NCBI GenBank assembly: GCA_903642235.1
Contig: CAHJWL010000001.1
Span: 372,001-436,000 of the forward strand
From: Acidobacteriaceae bacterium
Lineage (GTDB): Bacteria > Acidobacteriota > Terriglobia > Terriglobales > Acidobacteriaceae
DNA: 64,000 nucleotides
Reading direction: 5' to 3'
This document shows positions 34,450-42,779 of this stretch, in pieces. Made by a program: the position numbers and the translations under genes. The first letter of the stretch is position 1. Each line of letters opens with the position of its first letter. The notes below the pieces were generated by a model. That model was not told the origin of the DNA and did no database searches. It saw only the letters and a list, made by a program, of their open reading frames with translations.

Positions 34450-35241
34450 CTAGATCTGCGAGCAGGGCAGAGGAGAGAGGATGAGATTGGTAATGTTGGA
34501 GACGATTTCTTCATAGCTGTAGCGGGGGTCGTGGGAGAGCCTGGCCCAGGCGGGATCGGTGCGGAAGCGGTTCCAGCAGGCGTCCAGGTCGGCCTGATCG
34601 TTGAAGACGAGCAGGTAGGTGAGGTTAGGCAGGTGGGCGCCGATGAGGGTGTCACCGTAGAAGACCTGGCCGAAGCCGGATTTAGCAAAGATATCGAATT
34701 CGCCGTGGTTGAACATTTCAACCTTGCGGATGTGAGCGGCAGGGCTCGGACTTTCGTAGGTGCGGAGCTGGAAGAGGCGTTTGCCGGTGGTTCCTTGTTT
34801 CGGCGGGATGAGTTTGGGCCAGCCCTCGAAGGCGAGCAGGAGAGAACTTTCGACGCGGAGAAAGGGGGGTGCGGTGGCGGGTGCGGCCCAGAAGGGATGG
34901 GCGGCGGCGAGGAACTCCTGATCGTTCGCGAGCCGCAAGTCGGCGGTGATGACGGTCTCGGCAGAAGGGCCGGGAATGAGGAGGTAAAAGCTGGGAGTCT
35001 CAGGGCCGACATCGAGCCGGAAGGCACCGACGGGAGCGAGGCCTAGACGGTTCAGCGCGGGGATGAGGGCTTTGGTGAAGAAGGCTTCAGCGAGGGCGGG
35101 CTGAGGACCATTGGAGAGATGGTAGCGGCGTAGTTCGTAGAACTCGCGTGTGGCCGGGGTCTGACTTGGGGGCATGACAGCTCCTGTAGCGGCGGTGGCG
35201 GAGAGAGCGAGGCCGGAGGAGAGGAAGTCTCTGCGGTGCAT
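34450..35241 (-). CDS. NIPSNAP family protein with Tat-type signal
   Basis: A 263-residue protein starting MHRRDFLSSGLALSATAATGAV, which carries an RRDFL twin-arginine pattern, so it is probably exported folded. The rest has two NIPSNAP-like ferredoxin-fold domains: FYELRRYHLSNGPQ...FFTKALIPALNRLG and RLFQLRTYESPSPAAHIRKVEMFNHGEFDIFAKSG. The role of the family in bacteria is unknown. ATG 35241 opens directly on the signal. Confidence 0.87.
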   Translation of the reverse strand: MHRRDFLSSGLALSATAATGAVMPPSQTPATREFYELRRYHLSNGPQPALAEAFFTKALIPALNRLGLAPVGAFRLDVGPETPSFYLLIPGPSAETVITADLRLANDQEFLAAAHPFWAAPATAPPFLRVESSLLLAFEGWPKLIPPKQGTTGKRLFQLRTYESPSPAAHIRKVEMFNHGEFDIFAKSGFGQVFYGDTLIGAHLPNLTYLLVFNDQADLDACWNRFRTDPAWARLSHDPRYSYEEIVSNITNLILSPLPCSQI

Positions 35242-35283
35242 ATGAAGCTCCAGGATACGTCCGCGACCAAGATTACAGTGCGG

Positions 35284-35835
35284 CTAGCGAGCGGAGACGG
35301 CGAAGAGGGGCAGGAGCGCGGCGGTGCGCTGCTGGCGGTAGCGAAAGGTGCTGCGGAGCTGGAACTGTACGAACAAAATATTTGCGAGAGAGCCGAGTGG
35401 TCCTAGAGGCAGATCATATGCGAGCTCATCTATAAGACGAGTGCCGGGGAGGAGCTCACCGCTTTGCATGGTGTGAGACTCGGAGCGCAGACGGTGACAG
35501 TGACGCCACTGCTTAAAGGGGCCGCGATGCTGGACATCGCAGAAATGTTCGTTCCAGGCGAACTCGGTGATTTCGGCGTCCCAGGGAAGGCGAATGGGCA
35601 GGAGGGGAACCGCGCGGAAGGAGAGAGTCATGCGGGTGCCAGCGCCGGCAACAATGCCGGGCAGAGTGGGCGTACCGGGGGGTCGTGACGGCGGTGGAGC
35701 GAAGGAGGCTTCTTCGATGCGGGCCTTCTGCCAGGCCGGCATGAGGCGCGGGAGGTTTTCCGGGTTGGCAAAGAAGGCGAAAACGAGGTCGATCGGAAAG
35801 GGCAGCCACTGCTCGGCGTGAAAGGTGTGGGGCAT
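35284..35835 (-). CDS. SRPBCC (polyketide cyclase/START-like) family protein
   Basis: A 183-residue protein beginning at ATG 35835 (MPHTFHAEQWLPFPIDLVFAFFANPENLPRLMPAW), a typical start for SRPBCC ligand-binding proteins. The frame is open about 93 codons further upstream, but that region contains the fasciclin-gene terminator and is judged non-coding. The helix-grip features DELAYDLPLGPLGSLANILFVQFQLRSTFRYRQ are seen at the end. Proteins of this type bind hydrophobic ligands; the ligand is unknown. Confidence 0.82.
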   Translation of the reverse strand: MPHTFHAEQWLPFPIDLVFAFFANPENLPRLMPAWQKARIEEASFAPPPSRPPGTPTLPGIVAGAGTRMTLSFRAVPLLPIRLPWDAEITEFAWNEHFCDVQHRGPFKQWRHCHRLRSESHTMQSGELLPGTRLIDELAYDLPLGPLGSLANILFVQFQLRSTFRYRQQRTAALLPLFAVSAR

Positions 35836-35996
35836 GGGTGTCTGCTGATTCAGATGCGAAGTGGGGATGCGTGCAATCCGTTCGTTGCGAAGGCGAGTGG
35901 ACGGTGTGCGTAGACCCGCAGCCTTTGGCGGAGCGACCAATGTCAGAGCGGGATGGCGAGCAGCCGCTGAGACGGGGACGGGGCCGAATGAGAAGA

Positions 35997-36020
35997 AGGC
36001 GCCCGATGGTCCGGGCGCCT
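35997..36020 (-). terminator. Terminator of the fasciclin gene
   Basis: AGGCGCCCG and CGGGCGCCT form a perfect 9-bp stem with a 6-base loop. On the minus strand it is followed by TTCTTCTCATT. It lies about 110 bp beyond the fasciclin stop at 36130. Confidence 0.72.
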
Positions 36021-36129
36021 CTGTGTGGAAGGGAGGTTGTGGTGCAGGTGCTTGGTGCGGGTTGCGGTGCGGAGTTTCGAGCGAAGATTTGGGGAAGCTG
36101 GAAAGTTGCTCCAAAAACCCTCAGACACT

Positions 36130-36687
36130 TTAGTTAGGCATCAGCACTGTGTCAATGACATGCGCCACACCATTTGACTGATAAACGTCCGCGGTAGTGA
36201 CGGTGGAGGTACCACCCTTCTCATCGGTGAGGACGAGCTTGGTGCCATCCATCTTGGCCATGAGCTTGCCGCCCTGTACGGTGGTCAGGGTTGCCGTGCC
36301 CTTGCCCTTCTTGATGGCTTTCATGATGGCCTTCGAATCCAGCTTGCCGGCGACGACGTGGTAGGTGAGGATTTTCGTCAGATCGGCCTTGCTTTCGGGC
36401 TTTACAAGTGTGTCGACGGTGCCGGCGGGCAGCTTGTTAAAAGCATCATTGTCCGGAGCGAAGACGGTGAAGGGACCGGGACCGGAGAGGGTGTCAACCA
36501 GGCCGGCGGCTTTGACAGCGGAGACGAGAGTGGAGAGGTTGGGTGCGGCCGAGGCGTTCTGAACGACATTCTTGGTCGGGTACATGGGCGCGCCGCCGAC
36601 ATCAGGATCCTTCATCTGAGCCGAGACGTTCAGGGTGGAAAGGGTGAGAGCCGCGGCAGCAAGAGAGGCGAGGAGTGTCTTCTTCAT
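36130..36687 (-). CDS. Fasciclin (FAS1) domain exported protein
   Basis: A 185-residue protein with a signal peptide (LLASLAAAALTLSTLNVSA, cleavage near 23) and one FAS1 domain (about 45-184) with the two conserved blocks FTVFAPDNDAFNKLP and ILTYHVVAGKLDS, and the H-box/VIDTVLMPN end. FAS1 proteins mediate adhesion on the cell surface or in the periplasm. The stop is followed by a good terminator, so it is a single-gene unit. Confidence 0.94.
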   Translation of the reverse strand: MKKTLLASLAAAALTLSTLNVSAQMKDPDVGGAPMYPTKNVVQNASAAPNLSTLVSAVKAAGLVDTLSGPGPFTVFAPDNDAFNKLPAGTVDTLVKPESKADLTKILTYHVVAGKLDSKAIMKAIKKGKGTATLTTVQGGKLMAKMDGTKLVLTDEKGGTSTVTTADVYQSNGVAHVIDTVLMPN

Positions 36688-36981
36688 AGGTGTACTTTGC
36701 CTTTCGGAACGGTTGGTGCAGTGTTGCGGTTAGAAGTTGAGTCCTGACCTTTGCGGCCAGATCGTTCACTTAGCTTCTACGCCGCACAAGGGGGAGTGGA
36801 TTGGAACGACATGGACGTGAGGGCACAGGAGGAAAGCCCCGGCGCTCGATCCGTACAGGACATACGATGCCGCCCTGCAAGGCATAGACGCCCCGGACAT
36901 CAGGTCCGACGAGTCCGCTCAGGGCGATCTTTGTGGGTGCGTTGACATTTGCCGAGGGCCGCCGTCAACTGAAGACTCAGC

Positions 36982-37554
36982 ATGACGGATTCAAAGCAGG
37001 GTGGCGTGGGGCAATCGGTACAGACAGGGATGGAGCGGGAGGATGGACCTGCGGTTCAGGAGAAGCCGAGCGTGCACGACAACGGACTGCTCCTGATCGG
37101 TCTGTTCAAGCTGGTCAAAGCACTGTTTTTCTTCTGCATCGGAATCGGTGCGATCCATCTGTTGCACAAAGACCTGAGTGATGAGGTGATGCGGCTGGCG
37201 GCAGCGCTTCGCTTCGACCCGGAAAGCCGGGTAGTTGGCCTGGTGATGGACAAGGTCGACCTGATCGATGCGGAGAGGCTGCGGGAGATCGGGTTTGCGA
37301 CGTTCGCGTACTCTGCCCTGGCGCTGACGGAGGGCATCGGCCTGCTGCTCGCGAAGGTCTGGGCAGAGTACCTGACGCTGTTCCTGACAATCTCGTTTCT
37401 GCCGTGGGAGCTCTACGAGCTGATCCGCCGGCCGAGTCTGACACGAGCCGGATTGCTGGTGATCAATCTGCTCGTGCTGTGGTACCTGGTGTGGCTGCTG
37501 AAACGCAAGCGGGCGACAACGGAGGCTCGACAGGTGGGAGTTAGCAGCTCATAA
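36982..37554 (+). CDS. DUF2127 family membrane protein
   Basis: A 190-residue membrane protein. The domain starts at GLLLIGLFKLVKALFFFCIGIGAIHLLHKDL, and TEGIGLLLAKVWAEYLTLFLTISFLPWELYELIRRPS is characteristic of DUF2127. Four hydrophobic segments are seen. ATG 36982 adds a hydrophilic N-terminus of about 35 residues; ATG 37030 is an alternative. TTGACA lies at 36942-36947 upstream, inside a GTTGAC/GTCAAC inverted repeat, and could be a -35 box. The function is unknown. Confidence 0.86.
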   Translation: MTDSKQGGVGQSVQTGMEREDGPAVQEKPSVHDNGLLLIGLFKLVKALFFFCIGIGAIHLLHKDLSDEVMRLAAALRFDPESRVVGLVMDKVDLIDAERLREIGFATFAYSALALTEGIGLLLAKVWAEYLTLFLTISFLPWELYELIRRPSLTRAGLLVINLLVLWYLVWLLKRKRATTEARQVGVSSS

Positions 37555-37762
37555 AGACAGTGCTGTGCTGCGCTGTGCAGCAACGAGTCTGGGGTGCTTT
37601 TGGCATCACGCAGCGCGCCATGAATAAGCATTGCGGACATACCTGTCTGATTTGAGCTCACAAAAGAGGTTTGCCACGTTTCTTCGCTTTATCTTCGCTA
37701 GCAAAGAATGGCTCGAGGTGTCCAGACCGAAGAAACGGTGAAGATATAGAGAACCCTGCAGG

Positions 37763-37791
37763 TTAACCACTATATGTTGTGGTTTTATAAG
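37763..37791 (+). promoter_or_regulatory. Candidate sigma70 promoter, distal
   Basis: TTAACC (37763-37768) and TATAAG (37786-37791) are separated by 17 bp. The -10 matches TATAAT at 5 of 6 positions. It overlaps the AACCAC/GTGGTT inverted repeat, so a regulator could act here. Confidence 0.4.
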
Positions 37792-37822
37792 GGTTGCCTG
37801 CGGTATAGCGGATTTTGACGAT

Positions 37823-37852
37823 TTTCTCCGCATTTATTTGCGTTTCTCCGCA
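37823..37852 (+). repeat. TTTCTCCGCA direct repeat with 20-bp period
   Basis: TTTCTCCGCA occurs at 37823-37832 and 37843-37852. A period of 20 bp (two helical turns) places both on one face of the DNA, as expected for a dimeric regulator site. No known factor is matched. Confidence 0.6.
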
Positions 37853-37882
37853 GATTTTCCACTGTGCACAAGGATTTTTCAC

Positions 37883-37911
37883 TTGCTTCCCTCAGGGGAG
37901 CGGGTGACTAT
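37883..37911 (+). promoter_or_regulatory. Candidate mraZ-proximal promoter
   Basis: TTGCTT (37883-37888) and GACTAT (37906-37911) are 17 bp apart. The match is moderate, but its -10 abuts the GTGG repeat array, the arrangement expected if MraZ represses its own operon. Confidence 0.35.
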
Positions 37912-37945
37912 GTGGATCGAAGTGGTCAAAAGTGGAGTGAAAGGG
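37912..37945 (+). promoter_or_regulatory. MraZ operator: four GTGG-type repeats, 10-bp period
   Basis: GTGG at 37912, 37922 and 37932, and AGGG at 37942, follow one another at exactly 10 bp; two copies read AAGTGG and the last AAAGGG. MraZ proteins are known to bind short G-rich direct repeats (TGGG or AAAGTG types) with about 10-bp spacing upstream of their own gene. The array ends 62 bp before the mraZ ATG, fitting autoregulation of the dcw operon. Confidence 0.7.
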
Positions 37946-38007
37946 ACTGAACGAAGGCTCTTTCGAGATGATCTTACCGCGACGACTGCTTCCTGAGGCA
38001 AAGCGCT

Positions 38008-38448
38008 ATGTTTCGCGGAAATCACCCGACGCGCGTGGACGAGAAGGGCCGGCTGAAGCTGCCGGCGGACTTTCGCTCACAGTTGGAGGATGGACCGGAG
38101 GCGAAGCAGGTGTTCTACATCACGAGCAAGGATGGGGAGCGGGCTGAGTTGTGGCCGATCAAGGCGTGGGAGGAGATTGAGGCTGTTCTGGCCAAGGTTC
38201 CGAGCACGAATCCGGCGAAGCGGAAGTTTCTGGACGTGACGAACTACTACGGGCAGATGGCGGAGATGGACAACCAGGGCCGGCTGTTGCTGCCACAGAT
38301 TCTGCGGGACAAGGCAGGATTGACGGCGGAGGTTCTGGTGTATGGGTCGCAGAAGTTTCTTGAAGTACTGAGCCGGCCGACGGTGGAAGCACAGCCGCAG
38401 ACGCTTTCGGCGGAAGACATGGCAGGGCTTTCGGAGTTGGGGATTTAG
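38008..38448 (+). CDS. mraZ: Transcriptional regulator MraZ
   Basis: MraZ is the conserved first gene of dcw clusters and a DNA-binding regulator of them. The 146-residue protein shows the two-fold SpoVT/AbrB-like repeat: MFRGNHPTRVDEKGRLKLPADFR (1-23) and EMDNQGRLLLPQILRDKAGL (about 88-107). It is expected to form a ring and bind the repeat array at 37912-37945. The ATG follows a TGAGG site. rsmH starts 54 bp downstream. Confidence 0.97.
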   Translation: MFRGNHPTRVDEKGRLKLPADFRSQLEDGPEAKQVFYITSKDGERAELWPIKAWEEIEAVLAKVPSTNPAKRKFLDVTNYYGQMAEMDNQGRLLLPQILRDKAGLTAEVLVYGSQKFLEVLSRPTVEAQPQTLSAEDMAGLSELGI

Positions 38449-38502
38449 CAGGCATTTGAACGACGTGACCCCTCAGTGGGGCGTACAGGGAGCGGGGACG
38501 GG

Positions 38503-39396
38503 ATGCAGCAACCGCGACATGTGCCGGTTCTTTTAGAAGAGGTACTTGAATACCTGAATGTGCGGCCGGGCGGCGTGGTGGTTGACGCGACGCTCGGGCT
38601 GGGCGGGCACTCCGCGGCGATTGCGCGGAGGCTGGGCGGACAAGGCAGGCTGATCTGCTTTGATCGCGATCCTGAGGCAATGGCGCTGGGACGGGCGAGG
38701 CTCGAGGCGCTGGCCGAGGAGCTTGGCGCGGAGATGCCGGCGATGGAGTTTGTGCCGATGGCATTTTCGGAGGGGCTGACGCGGTTAAAGCCAAGGAGCC
38801 TGGATGGATTGCTGGCGGACTTTGGCGTGAGCAGCCTGCAGCTGGACGGGGCGCACAGGGGATTTAGTTTTCGGGCCGATGGGCCGCTTGACATGCGGAT
38901 GGATACGCGGAGCGGCGAGACGGCCGAACAGGTGGTAAATGAGGCGGGCGAGGAAGAGCTTGCCAATCTCATTTACGAATTCGGAGAGGAAAGGAGGTCG
39001 CGGAGAATTGCCAGAGCCATTGTGCGGGCGCGACCGATATCAACGACGGCGCAGTTAGCCCAGGTGATCTCGGCCAGCGCCCCATCAATGAAGGGTGACA
39101 AGATCCATCCCGCGACACGGACCTTCCAGGCAATCCGGATTCGCGTGAACGACGAGTTAGGAGAGATTCAATCGCTGCTGAAGAGCGCGGGGTCTCTGAT
39201 GAAGGCTAGCGGGCGGGTCGTGCTGATCAGCTTCCACTCGTTAGAAGATCGACTGGTAAAGGACTCCTTTCGGGAGGCCGGTCGGGAGAAGAGGTTTGAG
39301 ATGCTGACGAAAAAGCCGGTCGTTGCGGCTGAGGAAGAGCAGCTCAGAAATCCGAGAAGCCGCAGCGCGAAGCTGAGGGCAGCGGAAAAGGTTTAG
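38503..39396 (+). CDS. rsmH: 16S rRNA C1402 N4-methyltransferase RsmH
   Basis: RsmH (MraW) methylates N4 of C1402 in 16S rRNA. ATG 38503 (MQQPRHVPVLLEEVLEYLN) gives 297 residues, the usual form, with a purine-rich GGGAGCGGGGACGG before it; a longer frame from 38476 is less likely. The SAM site VDATLGLGGHSAAI, FDRDPEAM, LADFGVSSLQLD and FRADGPLDMRMD are all present. The C-terminal RSAKLRAAEKV is standard. Confidence 0.97.
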   Translation: MQQPRHVPVLLEEVLEYLNVRPGGVVVDATLGLGGHSAAIARRLGGQGRLICFDRDPEAMALGRARLEALAEELGAEMPAMEFVPMAFSEGLTRLKPRSLDGLLADFGVSSLQLDGAHRGFSFRADGPLDMRMDTRSGETAEQVVNEAGEEELANLIYEFGEERRSRRIARAIVRARPISTTAQLAQVISASAPSMKGDKIHPATRTFQAIRIRVNDELGEIQSLLKSAGSLMKASGRVVLISFHSLEDRLVKDSFREAGREKRFEMLTKKPVVAAEEEQLRNPRSRSAKLRAAEKV

Positions 39397-39481
39397 AAGC
39401 AACGTCCCTTGTGGAAATCGGACCTTCCACCTGCACCACATTTAGTGCAGTCTCATTTGTAGAGATAGGGATGATAAAGAT

Positions 39482-39564
39482 CGGGCTGGGGTTGTCCTAC
39501 CGTGCTTTCAGGCGAAAGACAACTTTGAACTACCCATCCCATCCCCCATAGCAACCTCAGCCCG
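39482..39564 (+). ncRNA. Candidate alternative RNA structure in the ftsL leader
   Basis: In the 239-bp gap between rsmH and ftsL, a 13-base segment (39482-39494, CGGGCTGGGGTTG) can pair with 39552-39564 with only one G-U wobble. An inner hairpin, GTTGT (39491-39495) with ACAAC (39519-39523) plus CTTTC/GAAAG (39505-39518), uses some of the same bases, so the two folds exclude each other. A further CCGGT/ACCGG hairpin (39598-39613) lies just before the ftsL ribosome site. Function not known; it could be an attenuator or a repetitive element. Confidence 0.4.
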
Positions 39565-39635
39565 GTTGACTTGAGGATGTGGCGAGATTGGCAGGACCCG
39601 GTCGGCGAACCGGCAGGCAAGGACTGAGGTAGGCG

Positions 39636-40169
39636 ATGGCAACGGCGGCGATGGCAGGGCGAGAGATCGAGATGATGGGTGCGGCAGCGCAGACGATGCG
39701 GCGCACTCCGCGGCGATCACTGACAGAGCACAACGCCATGCTGTTCGACGCGCAGCGCAAGGCTCGCCGTGGGCCGACGCCGGAGGTTTTCTTTGCCAAG
39801 CACCTAGATAACAGCCGCATCGTGAAGGCGGATGATCCGGAGCGCCGGAAGGAGATGCGGCAGTTCTCGGCAGTGATGAGTGTGTTGTTCTGCCTGGTGA
39901 TGGTGTATGTGTGGCAGCACTTTTCGGCTATCGAGATTGGCTACAAGGTCGAGGCGCAGAAGACGGCGGTGGCGCAGACGCGCGAGGAAAACCGGCAGCT
40001 TCGGCTGACCGAAGCGCAGCTGACCGATCCGCAGCGGATCGACGTGCTGGCGAAGCAGCTGGGCTTGAACGTGCCCCAGCCCGGGCAGGTGGTTCGGCCG
40101 GATGGTCTGGGCGCGAGCGATCCGAATGCGCCGGTGATGGCGGAGGCGGGACCGATGGTGCTGCAGTAA
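39636..40169 (+). CDS. ftsL: Cell division protein FtsL-like
   Basis: A 177-residue bitopic protein in the ftsL position between rsmH and ftsI. It has a cytoplasmic N-terminus of about 75 residues, one membrane helix at 76-96 (QFSAVMSVLFCLVMVYVW), and a periplasmic coiled coil at about 100-140 (KVEAQKTAVAQTREENRQLR and LTEAQLTDPQRIDVLAKQLGL), the typical FtsL/DivIC architecture. The long cytoplasmic part is more than in E. coli FtsL. FtsL joins FtsB and FtsQ to activate FtsWI. Confidence 0.87.
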   Translation: MATAAMAGREIEMMGAAAQTMRRTPRRSLTEHNAMLFDAQRKARRGPTPEVFFAKHLDNSRIVKADDPERRKEMRQFSAVMSVLFCLVMVYVWQHFSAIEIGYKVEAQKTAVAQTREENRQLRLTEAQLTDPQRIDVLAKQLGLNVPQPGQVVRPDGLGASDPNAPVMAEAGPMVLQ

Positions 40170-40272
40170 GAAATTGCTCTTCGTTTCGGTTCTACGTTGT
40201 TCAGCAAGTCGTTTCTGAACAGAAAACTTGCTTCCCCTTCTTGACTGCTTCCTTCCTGAAACGAGTTCCTCG

Positions 40273-42603
40273 ATGCAACAAATGACACCACGGCAGGTGA
40301 TGACGGCTCCGATCCGACGGATCCGTTTCACCTATGTGGCGCTGTTTTTCTGTTTGTGGACGGCGTTGATCGGGCTTCGGCTCACATGGCTGCAGGTAGT
40401 GCGGCACGGATACTACGTGCATACGGCGGCAATGCAGCAGCAGCGAACGTTTGAGGTGGCTCCGCAGCGTGGCGTGTTGTACGACCGTAATCTGCGTGAA
40501 CTGGCGATGACGGTGCTGGTGGACAGCGTATACGCAGTGCCGAGCGAACTGGGTGAGAACCGGCCGCAGGCGGCGGAGATGCTGGCCAAACTGGTGCACA
40601 AGGAAGCGTGGGACAGGTTTACGAGTGAGCCGCAGATGCTGGCACGCTTCAACGCATCCAGAAACTTCGCGTGGGTGGCGCGCAAGCTGGATCCGGAGAC
40701 GGCGACGCGGGTGCGGGAGCTGAACCTCAAGGGTGTGTATCTGCGGAAGGAGTTCAAGCGCTTCTACCCCAATGGCGACCTGAGCGCGCAGGTGCTGGGA
40801 TACGTGGGTACAGACGACACGGGTCTTGGTGGGCTTGAGAGCGAGTTTGATGGCGAGCTGCACGGGGAGCCGGGGCACGTGCTGACGGCACTCGACGCCA
40901 AGCGACACGTCTTGGGGTCAGAGGAGCAGCAGCCGCAGCCAGGTGAAAATCTGGTGCTGACGATTGACGCAAACATCCAGTACATGGCGGAGCGCGCACT
41001 GGACGCGCAGATGGAGAAGACAAAGGCGCTGCACGGAACGGTTGTCGTACAGGATCCGCACACCGGGCATGTGCTGGCGCTGGCGATTGCGCCGCGATTC
41101 AACCCGAACGACCAGCGACACATGGATGCGAGCGTGCTGCAGAACCTGGCGGTGAGCGATGTGTATGAGCCGGGGTCGACCTTCAAGCTGGCGACGTACG
41201 CGGCAGCTCTCGATGGAGCGGGCGTCAAGCCGACCGATATGGTGGACTGCCAGAACGGCGCCATGACGATGTATGGACGGACGCTGCACGACGATCGGTC
41301 CGATCACTTTGGCGTCGTCACCGTGCAGTATGCCCTTGAGCATTCCAGTGACGTGGGCGCGGCGAAGATGGCGTTGAAGCTTGGACCGCAGAAGTTTTAT
41401 GACTACCTGAAAGGCTTTGGGTTTGGCGATCGCTCGGGCATCGAACTGCCGAGCGAGACGCGCGGTCTGCTGCGGGCGCCGAAGAAGTGGGGGGCGACGA
41501 GCATTCTATCGATTGCGATCGGGCAGGAGGTGGGCGTCACTCCGGTGCAGCTGGTGAGCATGGTGAGCACCATTGCGAATGGTGGCGTGTACATGCCGCC
41601 GCACGTGCTGCTGGAGAGCGCGGATGCGATGAAGGGCGATCCGCGGTTGAAGCCGATGCCGTTCCGGCCTGCGAACCAGCTGCCGGCTCATCTGCCGGAT
41701 GGAGCACATCGAGTGATCACGGAGATGACGTCGGCGAAGATGCGCAGCATGATGCAAGGCATTGTGGTGACAGGCACGGGCAAGAATGCGGCTCTGAACG
41801 GCTACAGCTCTGGCGGGAAGACAGGAACGGCGCAGAAGGTCGATCCTGTCACGCACACGTACTCGCATACGAAGCTGGTAGCGAGTTTTGCGGGATTTGC
41901 ACCGGTAAGCAATCCGGCTATCTCCGTGGCCGTGGTGATGGATACGCCGCAGGGCACGGATGTTCAGCGCTACGGCGGCTATGCCAGTGCACCGGTGTTC
42001 GCGCAGGTTGCACAGCAAGTGCTCGAGTATCTCGGCGTGCCGCACGATCAGCCGCTCAAGACGCCGAAGGAGATGCAGGAGGCGAAGAAGGACATGCCGG
42101 ACGAGGCGCCGTCCGAGGCTGGACCCGATCTGCAGGCGATGTTCGATGACGTAAATACGCTGCCTGCGGATGATCCTCTGCGATCACCGGCACTGCTGGC
42201 GGGGAGAGCGGAGGCGTCGGAGCGGCCGGTTGTGCAGGCGCCCGCGTCCCGGCACATGGATGGCCTGATGAAGCTTCTACCGGAGCGGGCGCTGGCGGTG
42301 TTTCGGGCCAATGGCGGAACTACCAGTGTGATGCCGGATGCAGCAGAGGGGACGACGGCGAGGTTGGTGCAGAGCCCGGTCAGCAGGCCCGCGGTCAAGG
42401 GCGGCGAGGTGGTCGTGGATGCTTCCAGGCAGATCGCCGTTCCGAGCTTCGAGGGTGTGGACCTTCGGTCGGCGATCGAACGTGCGAGTGGAGCAGGTCT
42501 GCGGATGCGGCCTGTAGGAAGCGGCCTGGCGCGCGAACAGGTGCCGGCCGCGGGCACGATGGTCGCCTCCGGAACCGAGGTGGTGATTCGCTTCCTGCGC
42601 TGA
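40273..42603 (+). CDS. ftsI: Septal peptidoglycan transpeptidase FtsI (class B PBP) with PASTA domain
   Basis: A 776-residue protein from ATG 40273 (a TTG at 40228 would add 15 residues). One N-terminal membrane helix (19-38), a PBP dimerisation domain (60-230), and a transpeptidase domain (250-580) with the active-site STFK at 302-305 and KTG at 516-518. The SxN motif reads SSD at 358-360, with Asp in place of Asn. A Pro/Glu linker (600-710) is followed by one PASTA-like domain at the C-terminus (about 713-776, IAVPSFEGVDLRSAIERASGAGL). It cross-links septal peptidoglycan with FtsW. Confidence 0.93.
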   Translation: MQQMTPRQVMTAPIRRIRFTYVALFFCLWTALIGLRLTWLQVVRHGYYVHTAAMQQQRTFEVAPQRGVLYDRNLRELAMTVLVDSVYAVPSELGENRPQAAEMLAKLVHKEAWDRFTSEPQMLARFNASRNFAWVARKLDPETATRVRELNLKGVYLRKEFKRFYPNGDLSAQVLGYVGTDDTGLGGLESEFDGELHGEPGHVLTALDAKRHVLGSEEQQPQPGENLVLTIDANIQYMAERALDAQMEKTKALHGTVVVQDPHTGHVLALAIAPRFNPNDQRHMDASVLQNLAVSDVYEPGSTFKLATYAAALDGAGVKPTDMVDCQNGAMTMYGRTLHDDRSDHFGVVTVQYALEHSSDVGAAKMALKLGPQKFYDYLKGFGFGDRSGIELPSETRGLLRAPKKWGATSILSIAIGQEVGVTPVQLVSMVSTIANGGVYMPPHVLLESADAMKGDPRLKPMPFRPANQLPAHLPDGAHRVITEMTSAKMRSMMQGIVVTGTGKNAALNGYSSGGKTGTAQKVDPVTHTYSHTKLVASFAGFAPVSNPAISVAVVMDTPQGTDVQRYGGYASAPVFAQVAQQVLEYLGVPHDQPLKTPKEMQEAKKDMPDEAPSEAGPDLQAMFDDVNTLPADDPLRSPALLAGRAEASERPVVQAPASRHMDGLMKLLPERALAVFRANGGTTSVMPDAAEGTTARLVQSPVSRPAVKGGEVVVDASRQIAVPSFEGVDLRSAIERASGAGLRMRPVGSGLAREQVPAAGTMVASGTEVVIRFLR

Positions 42604-42779
42604 GTGTGGAGCAATCGCTGATCGCAACGGCATGTGTGCGCTTTATCGATCAGTGTGCTGACGCGCTTTCCAGAAGATGCTGCCATCTGTGACGTTTCCC
42701 GTGGTCTTTACAAGGGCGCTGTTGGCGCGCAGACCTCTCACCCGCAAGGAAGCCATGATGTGCGACGTAGAATGACGGG

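Larger units (their letters stand above)
37555..38007 (+). other. Regulatory region upstream of the dcw cluster
   Basis: This 453-bp gap before mraZ has visibly lower GC than its surroundings (especially 37640-37880). It holds two candidate promoters, a perfect direct repeat with 20-bp period, and a four-repeat MraZ-type operator, each listed separately. AACCAC/GTGGTT also forms a 6-bp stem at 37765-37784. No protein-coding frame of interest is present. Confidence 0.75.

Noticed and set aside
36942-36969. GTTGAC/GTCAAC inverted repeat as an operator for the DUF2127 gene
   Set aside because: A 6-bp repeat with a 17-base gap is weak; TTGACA there may simply be a -35 box. Mentioned with the gene but not called as an operator.
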